Part shown: in pieces, positions 9,172 to 18,923 of the stretch
Layout: each line of letters begins with the position of its first letter
Numbering within the stretch: position 1 is the stretch's first letter
From: Clostridia bacterium
GTDB taxonomy: Bacteria; Bacillota; Clostridia; Christensenellales; CAG-138
DNA length: 35,013 bases
NCBI GenBank assembly: GCA_017523925.1
Contig: JAFWVQ010000029.1
Location: 1-35,013, forward strand
Reading direction: 5' to 3'
Translations under genes and position numbers: made by a program
The notes under the pieces: model-generated
The model's input: the letters and a program-made list of their open reading frames with translations, nothing else
Told to the model about the DNA's origin: nothing
The model's database searches: none

Positions 9172-9572
9172 ACGTACTTGTAGTCGAACCGTATAAGAAA
9201 CCGTATGAAAAGGACATCGAGCCCGGGCTTGAGAGCCTGCAGGAAGCTGTCGGCGGCAATATCGAGGCGATCTATCCCTTTGAGGAGAAAGTCGCCGTTA
9301 TCTGTAATGATGAGGGCAAGCTGCTCGGACTTCCTCTCAACAGAGCGATTCGAGATGAAAACGGAGCGGTACGCGATATTATTGCCGGAACCTTTATCGT
9401 AGCGGGGCTTGGCGAGGAGGATTTCTGCGAGCTCTCGCCCGAACTTACGGAACTGTTTAAGGAGCGCTATGCCACTCCGGAGCAGTTCATAGCACTTGGC
9501 GGCGGTATTATCGTGCAGCCGTATGAAGTGCCGGATATCCCCGCGCCGCCCATCACCGATCCGGAGCGATGA
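9168..9572 (+). CDS. DUF3846 domain protein
   Basis: The product has 134 residues. Its layout matches DUF3846 proteins, which are common in ICEs and phages of Clostridia: an N-terminal beta strand MNVLVVEPYKKPY, a central LQEAVGGNIEAIYPFEEKVA, then ICNDEGKLLGLPLNRAIRDE and the strand DIIAGTFIVAGLGEEDF. AAAGAAGGAGG precedes the ATG, which overlaps the previous stop by 4 bases. It is cytoplasmic and the molecular role of the family is unknown. The Pro-rich tail (PDIPAPPITDPER) is likely disordered. Confidence 0.85.
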   Translation: MNVLVVEPYKKPYEKDIEPGLESLQEAVGGNIEAIYPFEEKVAVICNDEGKLLGLPLNRAIRDENGAVRDIIAGTFIVAGLGEEDFCELSPELTELFKERYATPEQFIALGGGIIVQPYEVPDIPAPPITDPER

Positions 9573-9575
9573 AGC

Positions 9576-9938
9576 ATGAGCAGATTTGTTGATGCTCAAT
9601 CGGAGAGGTTCGAGGAGATAGAGATATTCGGCGTTCCCGCGCTGTTCACTTCACTTCGCATAAATAAGGACAGCGTACCGCTCGGCGTGTATAAATACGA
9701 GATACGCCACGACGATGAATGCCGGGGTATAGCCAGCGAGGTCGCAAGGGTTATCCTTGTGAACCATTGGGGCTCTTTTCTTACGCTTCGCCCGCTCGAT
9801 CTCGGAGACGATGGGCGCATCTATATGGACGGGGACGAGATCAACTATGGCATAGACAGCAATCTTACGCTTGAGGATTTCAAGAAGAAGCATGAGCGCG
9901 AGCATTATGCTCCAAACCATAACGAACAGGAAAGATGA
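9576..9938 (+). CDS. Probable LPD28-type small ICE protein
   Basis: The product has 120 residues. The sequence EIFGVPALFTSLRINKDSVP, then YKYEIRHDDECRG, VILVNHWGSFLT and the end LTLEDFKKK match what I recall of the LPD28 family (large polyvalent protein-associated domain), found as a short stand-alone protein in Clostridia ICEs. The name is from memory, so treat it as probable. The start lies 4 bases after the DUF3846 stop. There is no membrane segment. It precedes the giant methylase/helicase by 15 bases and is very likely co-expressed with it. Confidence 0.7.
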   Translation: MSRFVDAQSERFEEIEIFGVPALFTSLRINKDSVPLGVYKYEIRHDDECRGIASEVARVILVNHWGSFLTLRPLDLGDDGRIYMDGDEINYGIDSNLTLEDFKKKHEREHYAPNHNEQER

Positions 9939-9952
9939 GAGGAGGATAGGAT

Positions 9953-12900
9953 TTGGCAAACAGATTTCAAGAGATCTCGGCGCTGCTGGAAATAGCAGCG
10001 AATAAAACCACTTCTTCCGTTTCGGATCTCAAGTCGTTTCTTTCGTGCTCCGCATGGCATTATAAATACGGATATGCGGACAGAGTGCTTATCTACGCTC
10101 AAAGGCCGAACGCCACAGCCTGCGCCGAGTTTGAGATGTGGAACGAAAAGCTTGACCGAAGGATACAGCGCGGCTCAAGAGGTATCGCGCTGATCTTAAA
10201 CACCGCACCCAAGGCAAGGCTTCGGTATGTTTTCGATGTTAGCGACACCTATTCAAGAAGGAATGTTCCGTTCAGGCTTTGGAGCGTAAAACCGGAGTTT
10301 GAAACCGTCGTATCCGAAGCACTCTCCGATAATTTCGGCTTCGATATGCAGCAAAGCCTCGATACCAATATCTTCGGCGCTGCTGTGAACAGCATTTCGG
10401 ACAATGCACCGGATTACATCTACGAGCTTTCACAGCGCACAAAAGGCAGCCTGCTGGAAGGGCTATCCGAAGATGAACTCGCAACCACCCTCTATATAGC
10501 TATGAGTACGGCGGTCGCGCATACGGTGCTCGTTCGTCTCGGCTTCGATCCCGATGATTATCTTCACGAAAAGGACTATGAAGCCGCTTTGAAGTTCAAC
10601 ACCTACGAAACCGCTGCGGTCCTCGGAACGGCTGTTGGCGACGTATCCGAAAACATACTGCGAACTATCGAGCGCACAGTAAGAAGCGCAGAAAAAAGAA
10701 TCGACATCGTTGAACGCAGCGATGATATGCGCGATAATAGCGTTGAAATAAAAACCGAAAGGAGAAACGAATATGGAGATCACCTACACGGAGAAGGACG
10801 GGCTTATGTACCCCGATCTGATACTCCCCGAGCAGAGCAGCGAGGCTATCGGGAGGTTCGGACGGATGCGCCGCAAGTACCTCAAGGAGCACCGCAAGGC
10901 GCTGTACTCCCTTCTGACGATAAAGCTCGAGCTGAACGATCATCTGCGGGAGATAAACAGGCAGGCGAACGAAATGATCGAAGCGATAACCGAACAGACG
11001 GCGAAGGCGCAGGGCGTGAACGAGAAACTGAAAGCATCGAATCAGCTTCTGTGGATACAGAGGATGAACGAGATCAGAGCATCGGCGGAGGAGCAGGTAA
11101 TTCGGGAGATAGTTCTGAACTGAATACGGAAAACGAAGATAAGACGGGAATACCACCCGTCTTTTCCATATCCCAGGAGGATTTCGATGCGGAGCTTATT
11201 CGCCACGGTTCGGGTTTTGCCGACGGCAAGTTTCGCATCTATCGTTTTTATCAGGCAAACCCGACGAAGGAGGATGCCGTCAAGTTCTTAAAGAACGAAT
11301 ACGGTATAGGCGGTCACTCGCACACCTACCTTGACGGTACGCGCGGTTTTGTCGATCACGACGGAAAAGGGCTTAAGTTCTCTGTTTACAGTCTAAGCGA
11401 AGAGGGAAAGATCAAAGATCGAACCGAATTCCTTTTCAAATGGCCGCAGGTCGATACGCGCCTGCGCTTTTTGATCGAAGCGGGCAGATACCTATCATGG
11501 ACGGAGATCGCCTATCTTCCCGAATACGATGAAAAGCTCCGCGAGCAGGAAGCGCGTGCCATTGAGGAGCGCCGAAAGAGCGATGAACGCTTTGCTGCTA
11601 TGATGGCGCTGGACGAAAAGCGCAAGAGCGCCGAATACAGGCTTTCTCTCGGAGCAAGCGTCCATATAGGCTCACAGGAATACAGCATTCTCGCCTTTGA
11701 CGATGAAAAGGTTTCGCTTTTCAACCCGCGCTTCCCGCTTATCTCCGAGGAAATGCCGAGGGAGCAGTTTATTCAGCGCTTGCGCGAGAACCCGATGAAC
11801 GATGGGCTTATCGATGACGGTACTGAGAAATCGGATGAGCCGACTTCTGTTTCCGAAACGGAACCCGCAGCAAATGTTCAAATTGGGCAAGAACAGCCTG
11901 AATCAAACGAAAACAGCGTTGAAGAACAAGAAGTAAACCCGCCTTCCGATATCATCCATGTGGGCGATACCGTTGAGCATGACGGCAGAACCTACATCAT
12001 CGAGCGCATAGGCGAGCTTTCGCACGATGTTTCCATGCGCGATACGACCTTTGAAGGTTCAAGCGGAATTCCCATTAACCGTGTCGAGAAGGTAGAAACC
12101 GTTTTGCGCTGGCTGGAGGAAAGCGAAAAAGACCTCACGCCCGCATGGGAAAGGAATAAGCCCGAAGCAAGCCCCATCGTGCATTCACCCACGGGCGAAA
12201 AGCATGATTTTCGGATAACGGATATGGAGCTCGGCTATGGCGGGCTAAAGACCAAATTCCGAATGAATATCGAAGCTATACGGCTCCTTAAAAAGCTTGA
12301 ATCCGCGGGAAGGCTCGCTTCACCCGAAGAACAGCAGGTGCTTTCAAAGTACGTCGGCTGGGGCGCTCTGCCCATGTCGTTTGATGAAACGAACGAACAA
12401 TGGAAAAGCGAGTACGCGGAACTAAAAGAACTCTTGACGGATGAAGAATACACAGCGGCAAGAGCTTCAACGCTCAACGCGCACTATACAAGCCCGACGG
12501 TCATTCAGGCCATGTATGCGGCGCTTGCAGGCTTTGGCTTCAAAACGGGCAACATACTTGAGCCTTCCTGCGGTGTCGGTAACTTCTTCGGAATGCTTCC
12601 GGATGAGATGCGCGGCTCGAAGCTCTACGGCGTTGAGCTCGATCCATTGACGGGAAGGATAGCAAAGCAGCTCTATCAGAACGCGAAGATAGCCGTTCAG
12701 GGATTTGAGGAAACGAACCTCCCCGACAGCTTCTTCGATGTGGCTATCGGCAACGTACCTTTCGGCGATTATTCGGTTTCGGATAAGAAATACGATAAGG
12801 AGCATTTCTTGATCCATGACTATTTCATAGCCAAATCGCTCGATAAGGTAAGGCCCGGCGGCATAGTGGCTTTCGTTACAAGTTCGGGTACGCTCGATAA

Positions 12901-15900
12901 AAAGAACCCTGCGGCGAGGCAATACATTGCAAAGCGCGCAGAACTCATAGGCGCTATAAGGCTTCCGAACAACGCTTTTCAGAAGAACGCGGGAACGAGC
13001 GTAGTTACGGACATTCTTTTCCTTCAAAAACGCGACCGACCTATCGACGTTGAACCCGAATGGGTGCATCTCGGACAGACCGAGGAAGGCTATACGATAA
13101 ATCAATACTTTATCGATAATCCGCAGATGGTACTCGGAACGCTTACCACCGAATCAACGCAATACGGCAGGCAGGAAACCACCGTTGCGCCGATAGAGGA
13201 CGAAGAACTATCCGAACAGCTTCGCTTTGCTCTCACGAATACCCATGCGGATATAGCCATTGCGGATGAAGAAATCGATGTCGAGGAGGATGAAGCCGAA
13301 ACCATACCCGCCGATCCATCGGTACGAAACTACAGCTTCACCCTCTTTGAGGGTGATGTGTATTTCAGAGAGGATTCCGTCATGCGAAAGGTCGATGCAC
13401 CCGCAACGGCGCTCAGCCGCATTAAGGGCATGATCGAGCTTCGGGATTCCGTGAGGAAGGTCATCGGGTATCAGCTTGAGGGTTGGTCGGATGAAGTTGT
13501 TCGGGATGAGCAGATAACGCTCAACGCTCTGTACGACAGCTTCACAAAAAAGTATGGGCTTATCTCATCCCGTGCAAACAAGAACGCCTTTTCGGGGGAT
13601 TCCTCATACAGTCTGCTTTCCTCCCTTGAGATACTCGGAGAGGACGGCGAACTCATACGAAAGGCGGATATTTTCTCTAAGCGCACCATAAGGCAGAAAC
13701 AGGAAAAAACGCACGTTGACAGCGCTACTGAAGCGCTTGCGGTCTCGCTCAACGAGCGCGCAAAGGTCGATCTTCCGTATATGGCGCAGCTTACGGGCAA
13801 AGCCGAGGAAACGATTGAAGAAGAGCTTGGCGGCATAGTGTTCCGCGATCTTTCATACTTCAACCCTGCCCATATTGTCAGCGAGAGCTATCAAAGAAAC
13901 CGTTATCCGCTTGTAACCGCGGATGAATTTCTTTCTGGAAACGTGCGACAGAAGCTTCGCAAGGCGAACGAACTCTTTGAGCTTCTTTCAAAGCGAAATG
14001 AGGAAACGGGATCATTCGATAAAGACCTCGAACAGATAGCCGCCTATATCGCCGCTCTCACCAAGGTTCAGCCGCAGCAACTCACGGCATCTGAAATAGA
14101 CGTTCGCCTCGGTGCAACTTGGCTTCCGACAGACATAGTTCAGGACTTCATGTATGAGCTTCTCAATCCGAACTACTGGGTGAAACGAAGGATGCGCGTT
14201 CAGTATTCGCCCGTAACGGCGCAATGGAACATAACGGAAAAGAACGCCGATTTCAACAACCCCGCTGCAACGCTTACCTACGGCACGAGCAGGATCAATG
14301 CATATAAGATCATCGAGGAAACGCTGAACCTGAAGGATGTTCGCATATTCGATACCATAGAGGATCAGGACGGCAGAGAGGTCAGAGTTCTTAATAAGAA
14401 GGAGACCATCCTCGCACAGCAGAAGCAACAATCAATAAAAGATGCTTTTAAGGATTGGGTGTGGAAGGATCCGCAGCGGCGCGACAGGCTGACGGAGCTG
14501 TATAACGAGCGTTTCAACTCCACGCGCCCAAGAGAATATGACGGAAGCCATATCGAGTTTATCGGAATGAACCCCGAAATAAAGCTGCGGGAACATCAGC
14601 AGAACGCCGTTGCACGAATAATGTACGGCGGCAACACGCTCCTTGCCCATGTTGTAGGCGCGGGCAAAACGTACACGATGGCAGCCGCCGCTATGGAGAT
14701 GAAACGGCTCGGACTTTGCAACAAAAGCCTGTTCGTTGTTCCGAATCACCTTATCGAACAATGGGCAGCGGAGTTTCAGCAGCTCTATCCTGCGGCAAAT
14801 CTTTTGGTCGCAACCAAAAAGGATTTTGAGACGGCGAACCGCAAGAAGTTCTGCTCGCGTATCGCTACGGGTGATTACGATGCGGTTATCATCGGACACA
14901 GCCAGTTTGAGAAAATTCCGATAAGCATCGAGCGGCAAAGGCGCATAATAGAGGAGCAGATCGAAGAGATAACGGACGGGATACAAGAGGCGAAGATCAT
15001 GCGCTCGGAGAACTTCACGATAAAGCAGCTTGAAAAGACCAAGCGAATGCTCAAAACAAAGCTCGATAAGCTGAACGATCAATCGAGGAAAGATGACGTT
15101 GTAACCTTCGAGGAGCTCGGCATTGACCGTATGTTCATAGACGAAGCACATAATTACAAAAACCTTTTCCTGCACACAAAAATGCGAAACGTTGCGGGGC
15201 TCTCCCAAACCGAAGCACAGAAATCCTCGGATATGTTCATGAAGTGCCGATACCTCGATGAACTCACGGGCAACCGAGGCACGATCTTCGCAACGGGTAC
15301 ACCTGTATCGAACTCCATGACTGAGCTTTACACAATGCAGCGCTACCTTCAGTACGATGGGCTCCGCGAAAAGGGCTTGCAGCATTTCGACGCATGGGCT
15401 TCTACCTTCGGTGAAACGATAACCGCGATAGAGCTTGCGCCAGAAGGAACGGGCTACCGAGCAAAAACGAGGTTCGCAAGGTTCTATAACCTGCCTGAGC
15501 TTATAGCGATGTTCCGTCATGCTGCGGATATCCAAACCTCGGATATGCTCAAACTTCCGATACCCGAAGCCACGTATCATAACGAGGTGATAAAACCCTC
15601 TGAGTTTCAAAAGGAGATGGTATCATCCTTTGCCGAGCGAGCCGAAAGGGTGCGCGCCGGTGCGGTCAATCCCTCCGTTGATAATATGCTCAAGATAACG
15701 AACGACGGAAGAAAGGTCGCCCTCGATCAGCGCCTTTCAAACGAAGCGCTACCCGATGATGAATCGAGCAAGGTTTCTTCTTGCACAAGAAACATCTTTG
15801 CTGTCTGGGAGAAAAGCCGTGAAACACTCGGAACACAGCTCGTATTCTGCGACCTATCCATACCGAAGGACGATGGGAGTTTCAACGTATATGACGATGT

Positions 15901-17059
15901 AAAGAAGAAGCTTATCGAGATGGGCATACCCGAAGGCGAGATAGCCTTTATCCACGATGCGGCGAGCGAGGCACAGAAAGCCGCGCTCTTTTCTAACGTC
16001 CGAAGCGGCAAGGTGCGTATCCTTCTCGGCTCCACGCCGAAGATGGGCGCGGGTACGAACGTGCAGACAAGGCTGATCGCCGAACACCACCTCGACATCC
16101 CGTGGAGACCATCGGATATAGAGCAGCGCGAAGGTCGAATACTCCGTCAAGGCAACACCAACCCGAAGGTCGAGATCTACAGGTATGTTACCGAAAGCAC
16201 TTTCGACGGTTATATGTGGCAGACCATAGAGAACAAGCAGAAGTTCATCTCACAGATAATGACGAGTAAAAGCCCTGTGCGCTCATGTGAAGATGTGGAT
16301 GAGACCGCGCTTTCGTATGCGGAGGTTAAGGCGCTTGCAACGGGCAATCCGTACATCAAGGAGAAGATGGACTTGGAAGTGCAGGTCTCAAGGCTGAAGC
16401 TCGTTAAAGCGAACTTCCTCTCTCAGCGCTACGCACTTGAGGATAGGATCTTGAAGCAGATGCCCTTTGAGATCAGGAGCATACAGGAGCGTATAGACGG
16501 CTACCGCGCGGATATCGAGCTTTATAAAGCCAATGCCTCGGCGGAGTTTCCGGGTATGATGATAAAAGGCACCCTTTATGAAGAAAAGAAGGATGCGGGC
16601 GCGGCGCTGCTTGCGACCTGTAAGGCTAAGACAAACCCGAAGCCCGAAAGTATAGGCACATATCGCGGCTTCGATCTTCAGCTTGAATACGACGTCATCT
16701 CAAAACAGTTCCGTTTGAACATCAAGGGAACGATGTCGCACTTCATAGACCTCGGCACCGATGTTCACGGCAATATTCAGCGAATCGAAAACGCTTTCTC
16801 CGGCTTTGAAGAAAGGCTCCACGCGAATGAGCAGAATCTTATCACCGCAAACGAACAGTTTGAACAGGCAAAGCTCGATGTTGAGAGGCCATTTGAACAG
16901 GAAGAGGAATTGAGGGTGAAATCGGCTCGCCTTGCCGAGCTGGATGCGCTGCTCAATATCGACAGGAAGGAAGATGAACCTGTCATCGACACAGATCCCG
17001 AACAGGAAGAAACCGATCACGAACCAATCGAACACAATAGAGAAATGGAGGTAATCTAA
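9953..17059 (+). CDS. Giant ICE protein: N6-methylase-like domain fused to SNF2-type helicase
   Basis: The product has 2368 residues with a TTG start; GGAGGA at 9941-9946 gives ideal spacing. The N-terminus (residues 1-90) resembles the ArdC/LtrC-type domain. About 275-390 is low-complexity and overlaps tnpV in another frame. At 825-1040 lies a methyltransferase-like fold with motif I EPSCGVGNFFG (870-880) and motif IV NVPFG (934-938). The helicase core has Walker A GAGKT (1569-1573), DEAH (1730-1733) and motif VI QREGRILRQG (2058-2067). A coiled, acidic C-terminus follows. Such proteins are a hallmark of Tn1549-like ICEs. Protection or processing of transferred DNA is a common inference, not shown here. 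Motif IV differs from the usual NPPY/F. Confidence 0.93.
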   Translation: MANRFQEISALLEIAANKTTSSVSDLKSFLSCSAWHYKYGYADRVLIYAQRPNATACAEFEMWNEKLDRRIQRGSRGIALILNTAPKARLRYVFDVSDTYSRRNVPFRLWSVKPEFETVVSEALSDNFGFDMQQSLDTNIFGAAVNSISDNAPDYIYELSQRTKGSLLEGLSEDELATTLYIAMSTAVAHTVLVRLGFDPDDYLHEKDYEAALKFNTYETAAVLGTAVGDVSENILRTIERTVRSAEKRIDIVERSDDMRDNSVEIKTERRNEYGDHLHGEGRAYVPRSDTPRAEQRGYREVRTDAPQVPQGAPQGAVLPSDDKARAERSSAGDKQAGERNDRSDNRTDGEGAGRERETESIESASVDTEDERDQSIGGGAGNSGDSSELNTENEDKTGIPPVFSISQEDFDAELIRHGSGFADGKFRIYRFYQANPTKEDAVKFLKNEYGIGGHSHTYLDGTRGFVDHDGKGLKFSVYSLSEEGKIKDRTEFLFKWPQVDTRLRFLIEAGRYLSWTEIAYLPEYDEKLREQEARAIEERRKSDERFAAMMALDEKRKSAEYRLSLGASVHIGSQEYSILAFDDEKVSLFNPRFPLISEEMPREQFIQRLRENPMNDGLIDDGTEKSDEPTSVSETEPAANVQIGQEQPESNENSVEEQEVNPPSDIIHVGDTVEHDGRTYIIERIGELSHDVSMRDTTFEGSSGIPINRVEKVETVLRWLEESEKDLTPAWERNKPEASPIVHSPTGEKHDFRITDMELGYGGLKTKFRMNIEAIRLLKKLESAGRLASPEEQQVLSKYVGWGALPMSFDETNEQWKSEYAELKELLTDEEYTAARASTLNAHYTSPTVIQAMYAALAGFGFKTGNILEPSCGVGNFFGMLPDEMRGSKLYGVELDPLTGRIAKQLYQNAKIAVQGFEETNLPDSFFDVAIGNVPFGDYSVSDKKYDKEHFLIHDYFIAKSLDKVRPGGIVAFVTSSGTLDKKNPAARQYIAKRAELIGAIRLPNNAFQKNAGTSVVTDILFLQKRDRPIDVEPEWVHLGQTEEGYTINQYFIDNPQMVLGTLTTESTQYGRQETTVAPIEDEELSEQLRFALTNTHADIAIADEEIDVEEDEAETIPADPSVRNYSFTLFEGDVYFREDSVMRKVDAPATALSRIKGMIELRDSVRKVIGYQLEGWSDEVVRDEQITLNALYDSFTKKYGLISSRANKNAFSGDSSYSLLSSLEILGEDGELIRKADIFSKRTIRQKQEKTHVDSATEALAVSLNERAKVDLPYMAQLTGKAEETIEEELGGIVFRDLSYFNPAHIVSESYQRNRYPLVTADEFLSGNVRQKLRKANELFELLSKRNEETGSFDKDLEQIAAYIAALTKVQPQQLTASEIDVRLGATWLPTDIVQDFMYELLNPNYWVKRRMRVQYSPVTAQWNITEKNADFNNPAATLTYGTSRINAYKIIEETLNLKDVRIFDTIEDQDGREVRVLNKKETILAQQKQQSIKDAFKDWVWKDPQRRDRLTELYNERFNSTRPREYDGSHIEFIGMNPEIKLREHQQNAVARIMYGGNTLLAHVVGAGKTYTMAAAAMEMKRLGLCNKSLFVVPNHLIEQWAAEFQQLYPAANLLVATKKDFETANRKKFCSRIATGDYDAVIIGHSQFEKIPISIERQRRIIEEQIEEITDGIQEAKIMRSENFTIKQLEKTKRMLKTKLDKLNDQSRKDDVVTFEELGIDRMFIDEAHNYKNLFLHTKMRNVAGLSQTEAQKSSDMFMKCRYLDELTGNRGTIFATGTPVSNSMTELYTMQRYLQYDGLREKGLQHFDAWASTFGETITAIELAPEGTGYRAKTRFARFYNLPELIAMFRHAADIQTSDMLKLPIPEATYHNEVIKPSEFQKEMVSSFAERAERVRAGAVNPSVDNMLKITNDGRKVALDQRLSNEALPDDESSKVSSCTRNIFAVWEKSRETLGTQLVFCDLSIPKDDGSFNVYDDVKKKLIEMGIPEGEIAFIHDAASEAQKAALFSNVRSGKVRILLGSTPKMGAGTNVQTRLIAEHHLDIPWRPSDIEQREGRILRQGNTNPKVEIYRYVTESTFDGYMWQTIENKQKFISQIMTSKSPVRSCEDVDETALSYAEVKALATGNPYIKEKMDLEVQVSRLKLVKANFLSQRYALEDRILKQMPFEIRSIQERIDGYRADIELYKANASAEFPGMMIKGTLYEEKKDAGAALLATCKAKTNPKPESIGTYRGFDLQLEYDVISKQFRLNIKGTMSHFIDLGTDVHGNIQRIENAFSGFEERLHANEQNLITANEQFEQAKLDVERPFEQEEELRVKSARLAELDALLNIDRKEDEPVIDTDPEQEETDHEPIEHNREMEVI
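10773..11123 (+). CDS. tnpV: TnpV-family protein, nested in +1 frame inside the methylase/helicase gene
   Basis: This complete 116-residue ORF has an ATG and its own ribosome binding site AAAGGAGA 7 bases upstream. The protein matches the transposon-encoded TnpV family: MEITYTEKDGLMYPDLILP at the start, then GRFGRMRRKYLKEHRKALYS, NDHLREINRQANEMIEAI and the end MNEIRASAEEQVIREIVLN. It is read one base out of phase with the giant protein, whose residues 275-390 are Arg/Asp/Gly/Ser-rich low-complexity sequence. The TnpV frame has strong G/C preference at third codon positions, as real genes here do. Its second positions fall at the third positions of the other frame. TnpV's biochemical role is unknown. 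Confidence 0.85.
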   Translation: MEITYTEKDGLMYPDLILPEQSSEAIGRFGRMRRKYLKEHRKALYSLLTIKLELNDHLREINRQANEMIEAITEQTAKAQGVNEKLKASNQLLWIQRMNEIRASAEEQVIREIVLN

Positions 17060-18121
17060 TTGAAAAGATACACACAGCAGCAGATAGATCAGGCGAACTC
17101 AATGAACCTGATCTCTTATTTACAGTCGAACGGCTATCAGCTTATCCCCGAAGGCAGGCAGTTCAAGCTTGCGGAGCATGACAGCCTTTATATCCGCGAC
17201 AATCAGTGGTACTGGTTTTCACAGGGAAAGGGCGGCAAAACGCTCGACTTTCTCACGCAGTATGAAGGCAAGTCCTTTGTGGACGCTATGCGAGAGCTTG
17301 TCGGCGAGCCGATGGAGGTCGGAGATAACCCGCAGTGGCAGCAGAAGCAGCCGCGAGCGCAGCGCGAACCGTTGAGAGCCGCCGAAGGGCTTATGCTTCC
17401 CGTTCCCGCGCCGAATAACGATGCGGTGTTTTCCTACCTCAAATCAAGGGGCATCGATGCCCGCAAGGTAAAGGCTTGTATCGACGAAGGCACGATCTAC
17501 CAGACCGAGATGTTCTGGCAACTCAACGAGGACACGGGCGAATACGAAGCGCGCAGATGTTCTCCCGCTGTCGTTTTCGTCGGTAAGGACGCGGAAGGCG
17601 TTGCAAGATACGCCTGCACCCGTTCCACGGTCGGCGATTTCAAGTACGATGCCATCAGCAGCGATAAGTCGTATTCCTTCACTATCACCGACGGCAACAG
17701 CAAGGCTGTATGGGTTTTCGAGTCAGCGATAGATGCGCTCTCCCATGCAACGCTTTCAAACTATGCAAAGACGAGGTATTCGGCGCATCGCGTTTCCCTC
17801 GGCGGCGTAAGCCCCGTAGCGCTCATGCAGTTCCTCGACACCCACCCCGATGTTTGTTATATCAATCTCGCGCTCGACAGCGATAAGCAGGGACGGGAAG
17901 CGACCGAGCAGATCACGGCGGCGCTCACGGAGCGCTTCGGTGCGGCTCTCGGCGATACCGTTAGGGTATATGATCATCCGCCCACCGTCGGCAAGGACTA
18001 TAACGAGGAACTTGTATTCCGTCAGGAGCGCTTCCGCGAGCAGCGCAGGCAGACGCAGCAGAATCCGTCTGCACAGAATATCGGTCAGAATATGCAGCCT
18101 CCGTGGCAGCAGGCGAGGTAA
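17060..18121 (+). CDS. DUF3991 / Toprim primase-like protein
   Basis: The product has 353 residues with a TTG start just after the previous stop, and GGAGGTAA is placed 7 bases upstream. The N-terminus (about 15-80) resembles the zinc-ribbon-like DUF3991 region (FKLAEHDSLYIRDNQWYWFS, then GGKTLDFL). The C-terminal half is a Toprim domain with acidic motifs VWVFESAIDALS (about 218-229) and INLALDSDKQGREATEQI (about 270-287), then GKDYNEEL. This suggests a DNA primase-type activity for replicating transferred or circular element DNA. The last 30 residues are Gln/Arg-rich and probably disordered. It forms a pair with the giant methylase/helicase, as in related ICEs. Confidence 0.9.
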   Translation: MKRYTQQQIDQANSMNLISYLQSNGYQLIPEGRQFKLAEHDSLYIRDNQWYWFSQGKGGKTLDFLTQYEGKSFVDAMRELVGEPMEVGDNPQWQQKQPRAQREPLRAAEGLMLPVPAPNNDAVFSYLKSRGIDARKVKACIDEGTIYQTEMFWQLNEDTGEYEARRCSPAVVFVGKDAEGVARYACTRSTVGDFKYDAISSDKSYSFTITDGNSKAVWVFESAIDALSHATLSNYAKTRYSAHRVSLGGVSPVALMQFLDTHPDVCYINLALDSDKQGREATEQITAALTERFGAALGDTVRVYDHPPTVGKDYNEELVFRQERFREQRRQTQQNPSAQNIGQNMQPPWQQAR

Positions 18122-18124
18122 GCT

Positions 18125-18877
18125 ATGCCCAATCACATAACGAATGTTATCGAGTTCCATTGCGATGACGACCGCTTCAGAGAGATCGCGGAGTTCCTTC
18201 GAGGCAGCAAGACGGACGAGCCACTCGGCACAGTCGATTTCAACGTGCTTATCCCCATGCCCGAATCGCTCCAAATCGAATCAGGCACCGTCGGCGCAAG
18301 AGGGCTGGATATCTATCGCCGCTTTATGAATGAGATCAAAACCTCGGCTTCGGGAAACAGAGCTGAGATCGAAGCGAAATTCAAACAAGAGCTCAACGAT
18401 GATGAAGCTTGGGATCTCGGCAAGCAGTACTATGATAACATCGTCGCGCACGGATTTCCCACTTGGTACGAATGGGCGTATAAGAACTGGGGTACGAAGT
18501 GGAACGCCTACGATTGCGAGCCCGCCGATTTCGACAGGCACAGACTCAGCTTTCTTACGGCATGGTGCGGAGTCCCCGATATCCTCAAGAAAATCTCGGA
18601 AAAGTTTCCCGAAGTATCCATCGGCTATGCTTGGGTGGATGAGGATATAGGCAGTAACGTTGGCGTGATCGAATACAAGGGCGGCGTTGAAGTCGAGTGG
18701 TTTATTCCCGAAAGCGGAACGAAGGAAGCATTTGAGCTTGCCGCAGAGATACTCGAAGACGACCTTGCCGAAATGGGCTTTGTAGAGACCGCTGACGGCA
18801 GCACTTATCACTTTGATATGGATGCGCTTGGAAACCGAGAATCGGAAACTCCGGCAAAAGACGATGAAGCCCGATAG
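18125..18877 (+). CDS. YubB / DUF1281-like ferredoxin-fold protein
   Basis: The product has 250 residues. It begins MPNHITNVIEFHCDD, the typical start of DUF1281/YubB-like plasmid and ICE proteins, and contains FNVLIPMPESL and the aromatic block AYKNWGTKWNAYDCE. The end is predicted to alternate strands and helices. It starts 3 bases after the Toprim gene, so the two are coupled. The function of the family is unknown. It is cytoplasmic, with no membrane segment. The stop is followed by a hairpin at 18889-18911. Confidence 0.8.
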   Translation: MPNHITNVIEFHCDDDRFREIAEFLRGSKTDEPLGTVDFNVLIPMPESLQIESGTVGARGLDIYRRFMNEIKTSASGNRAEIEAKFKQELNDDEAWDLGKQYYDNIVAHGFPTWYEWAYKNWGTKWNAYDCEPADFDRHRLSFLTAWCGVPDILKKISEKFPEVSIGYAWVDEDIGSNVGVIEYKGGVEVEWFIPESGTKEAFELAAEILEDDLAEMGFVETADGSTYHFDMDALGNRESETPAKDDEAR

Positions 18878-18888
18878 TTAACAGTAAA

Positions 18889-18911
18889 GGCTGCGGTACC
18901 CTGCCGCAGCC
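18889..18911. terminator. Hairpin between convergent genes
   Basis: GGCTGCGG (18889-18896) and CCGCAGCC (18904-18911) form a perfect 8-bp stem with a 7-base loop. It lies between the plus-strand YubB-like gene and the minus-strand acylphosphatase gene, so it could end transcripts from both sides. There is no strong T run on either side, so termination is inferred from position. Confidence 0.55.
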
Positions 18912-18923
18912 TCATCGAACACT

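Noticed and set aside
10690..10780. Frameshift or sequencing error joining two genes near the tnpV start
   Set aside because: The outer frame stays open and continuous on both sides, with family-typical sequence before and after. The internal ORF has its own start and stop, so dual coding explains the data better than an error.
14432..15610. Antisense ORF of 392 codons under the helicase domain
   Set aside because: The plus strand encodes clear Walker A and DEAH motifs throughout. The minus frame has no ribosome binding site and no family resemblance.
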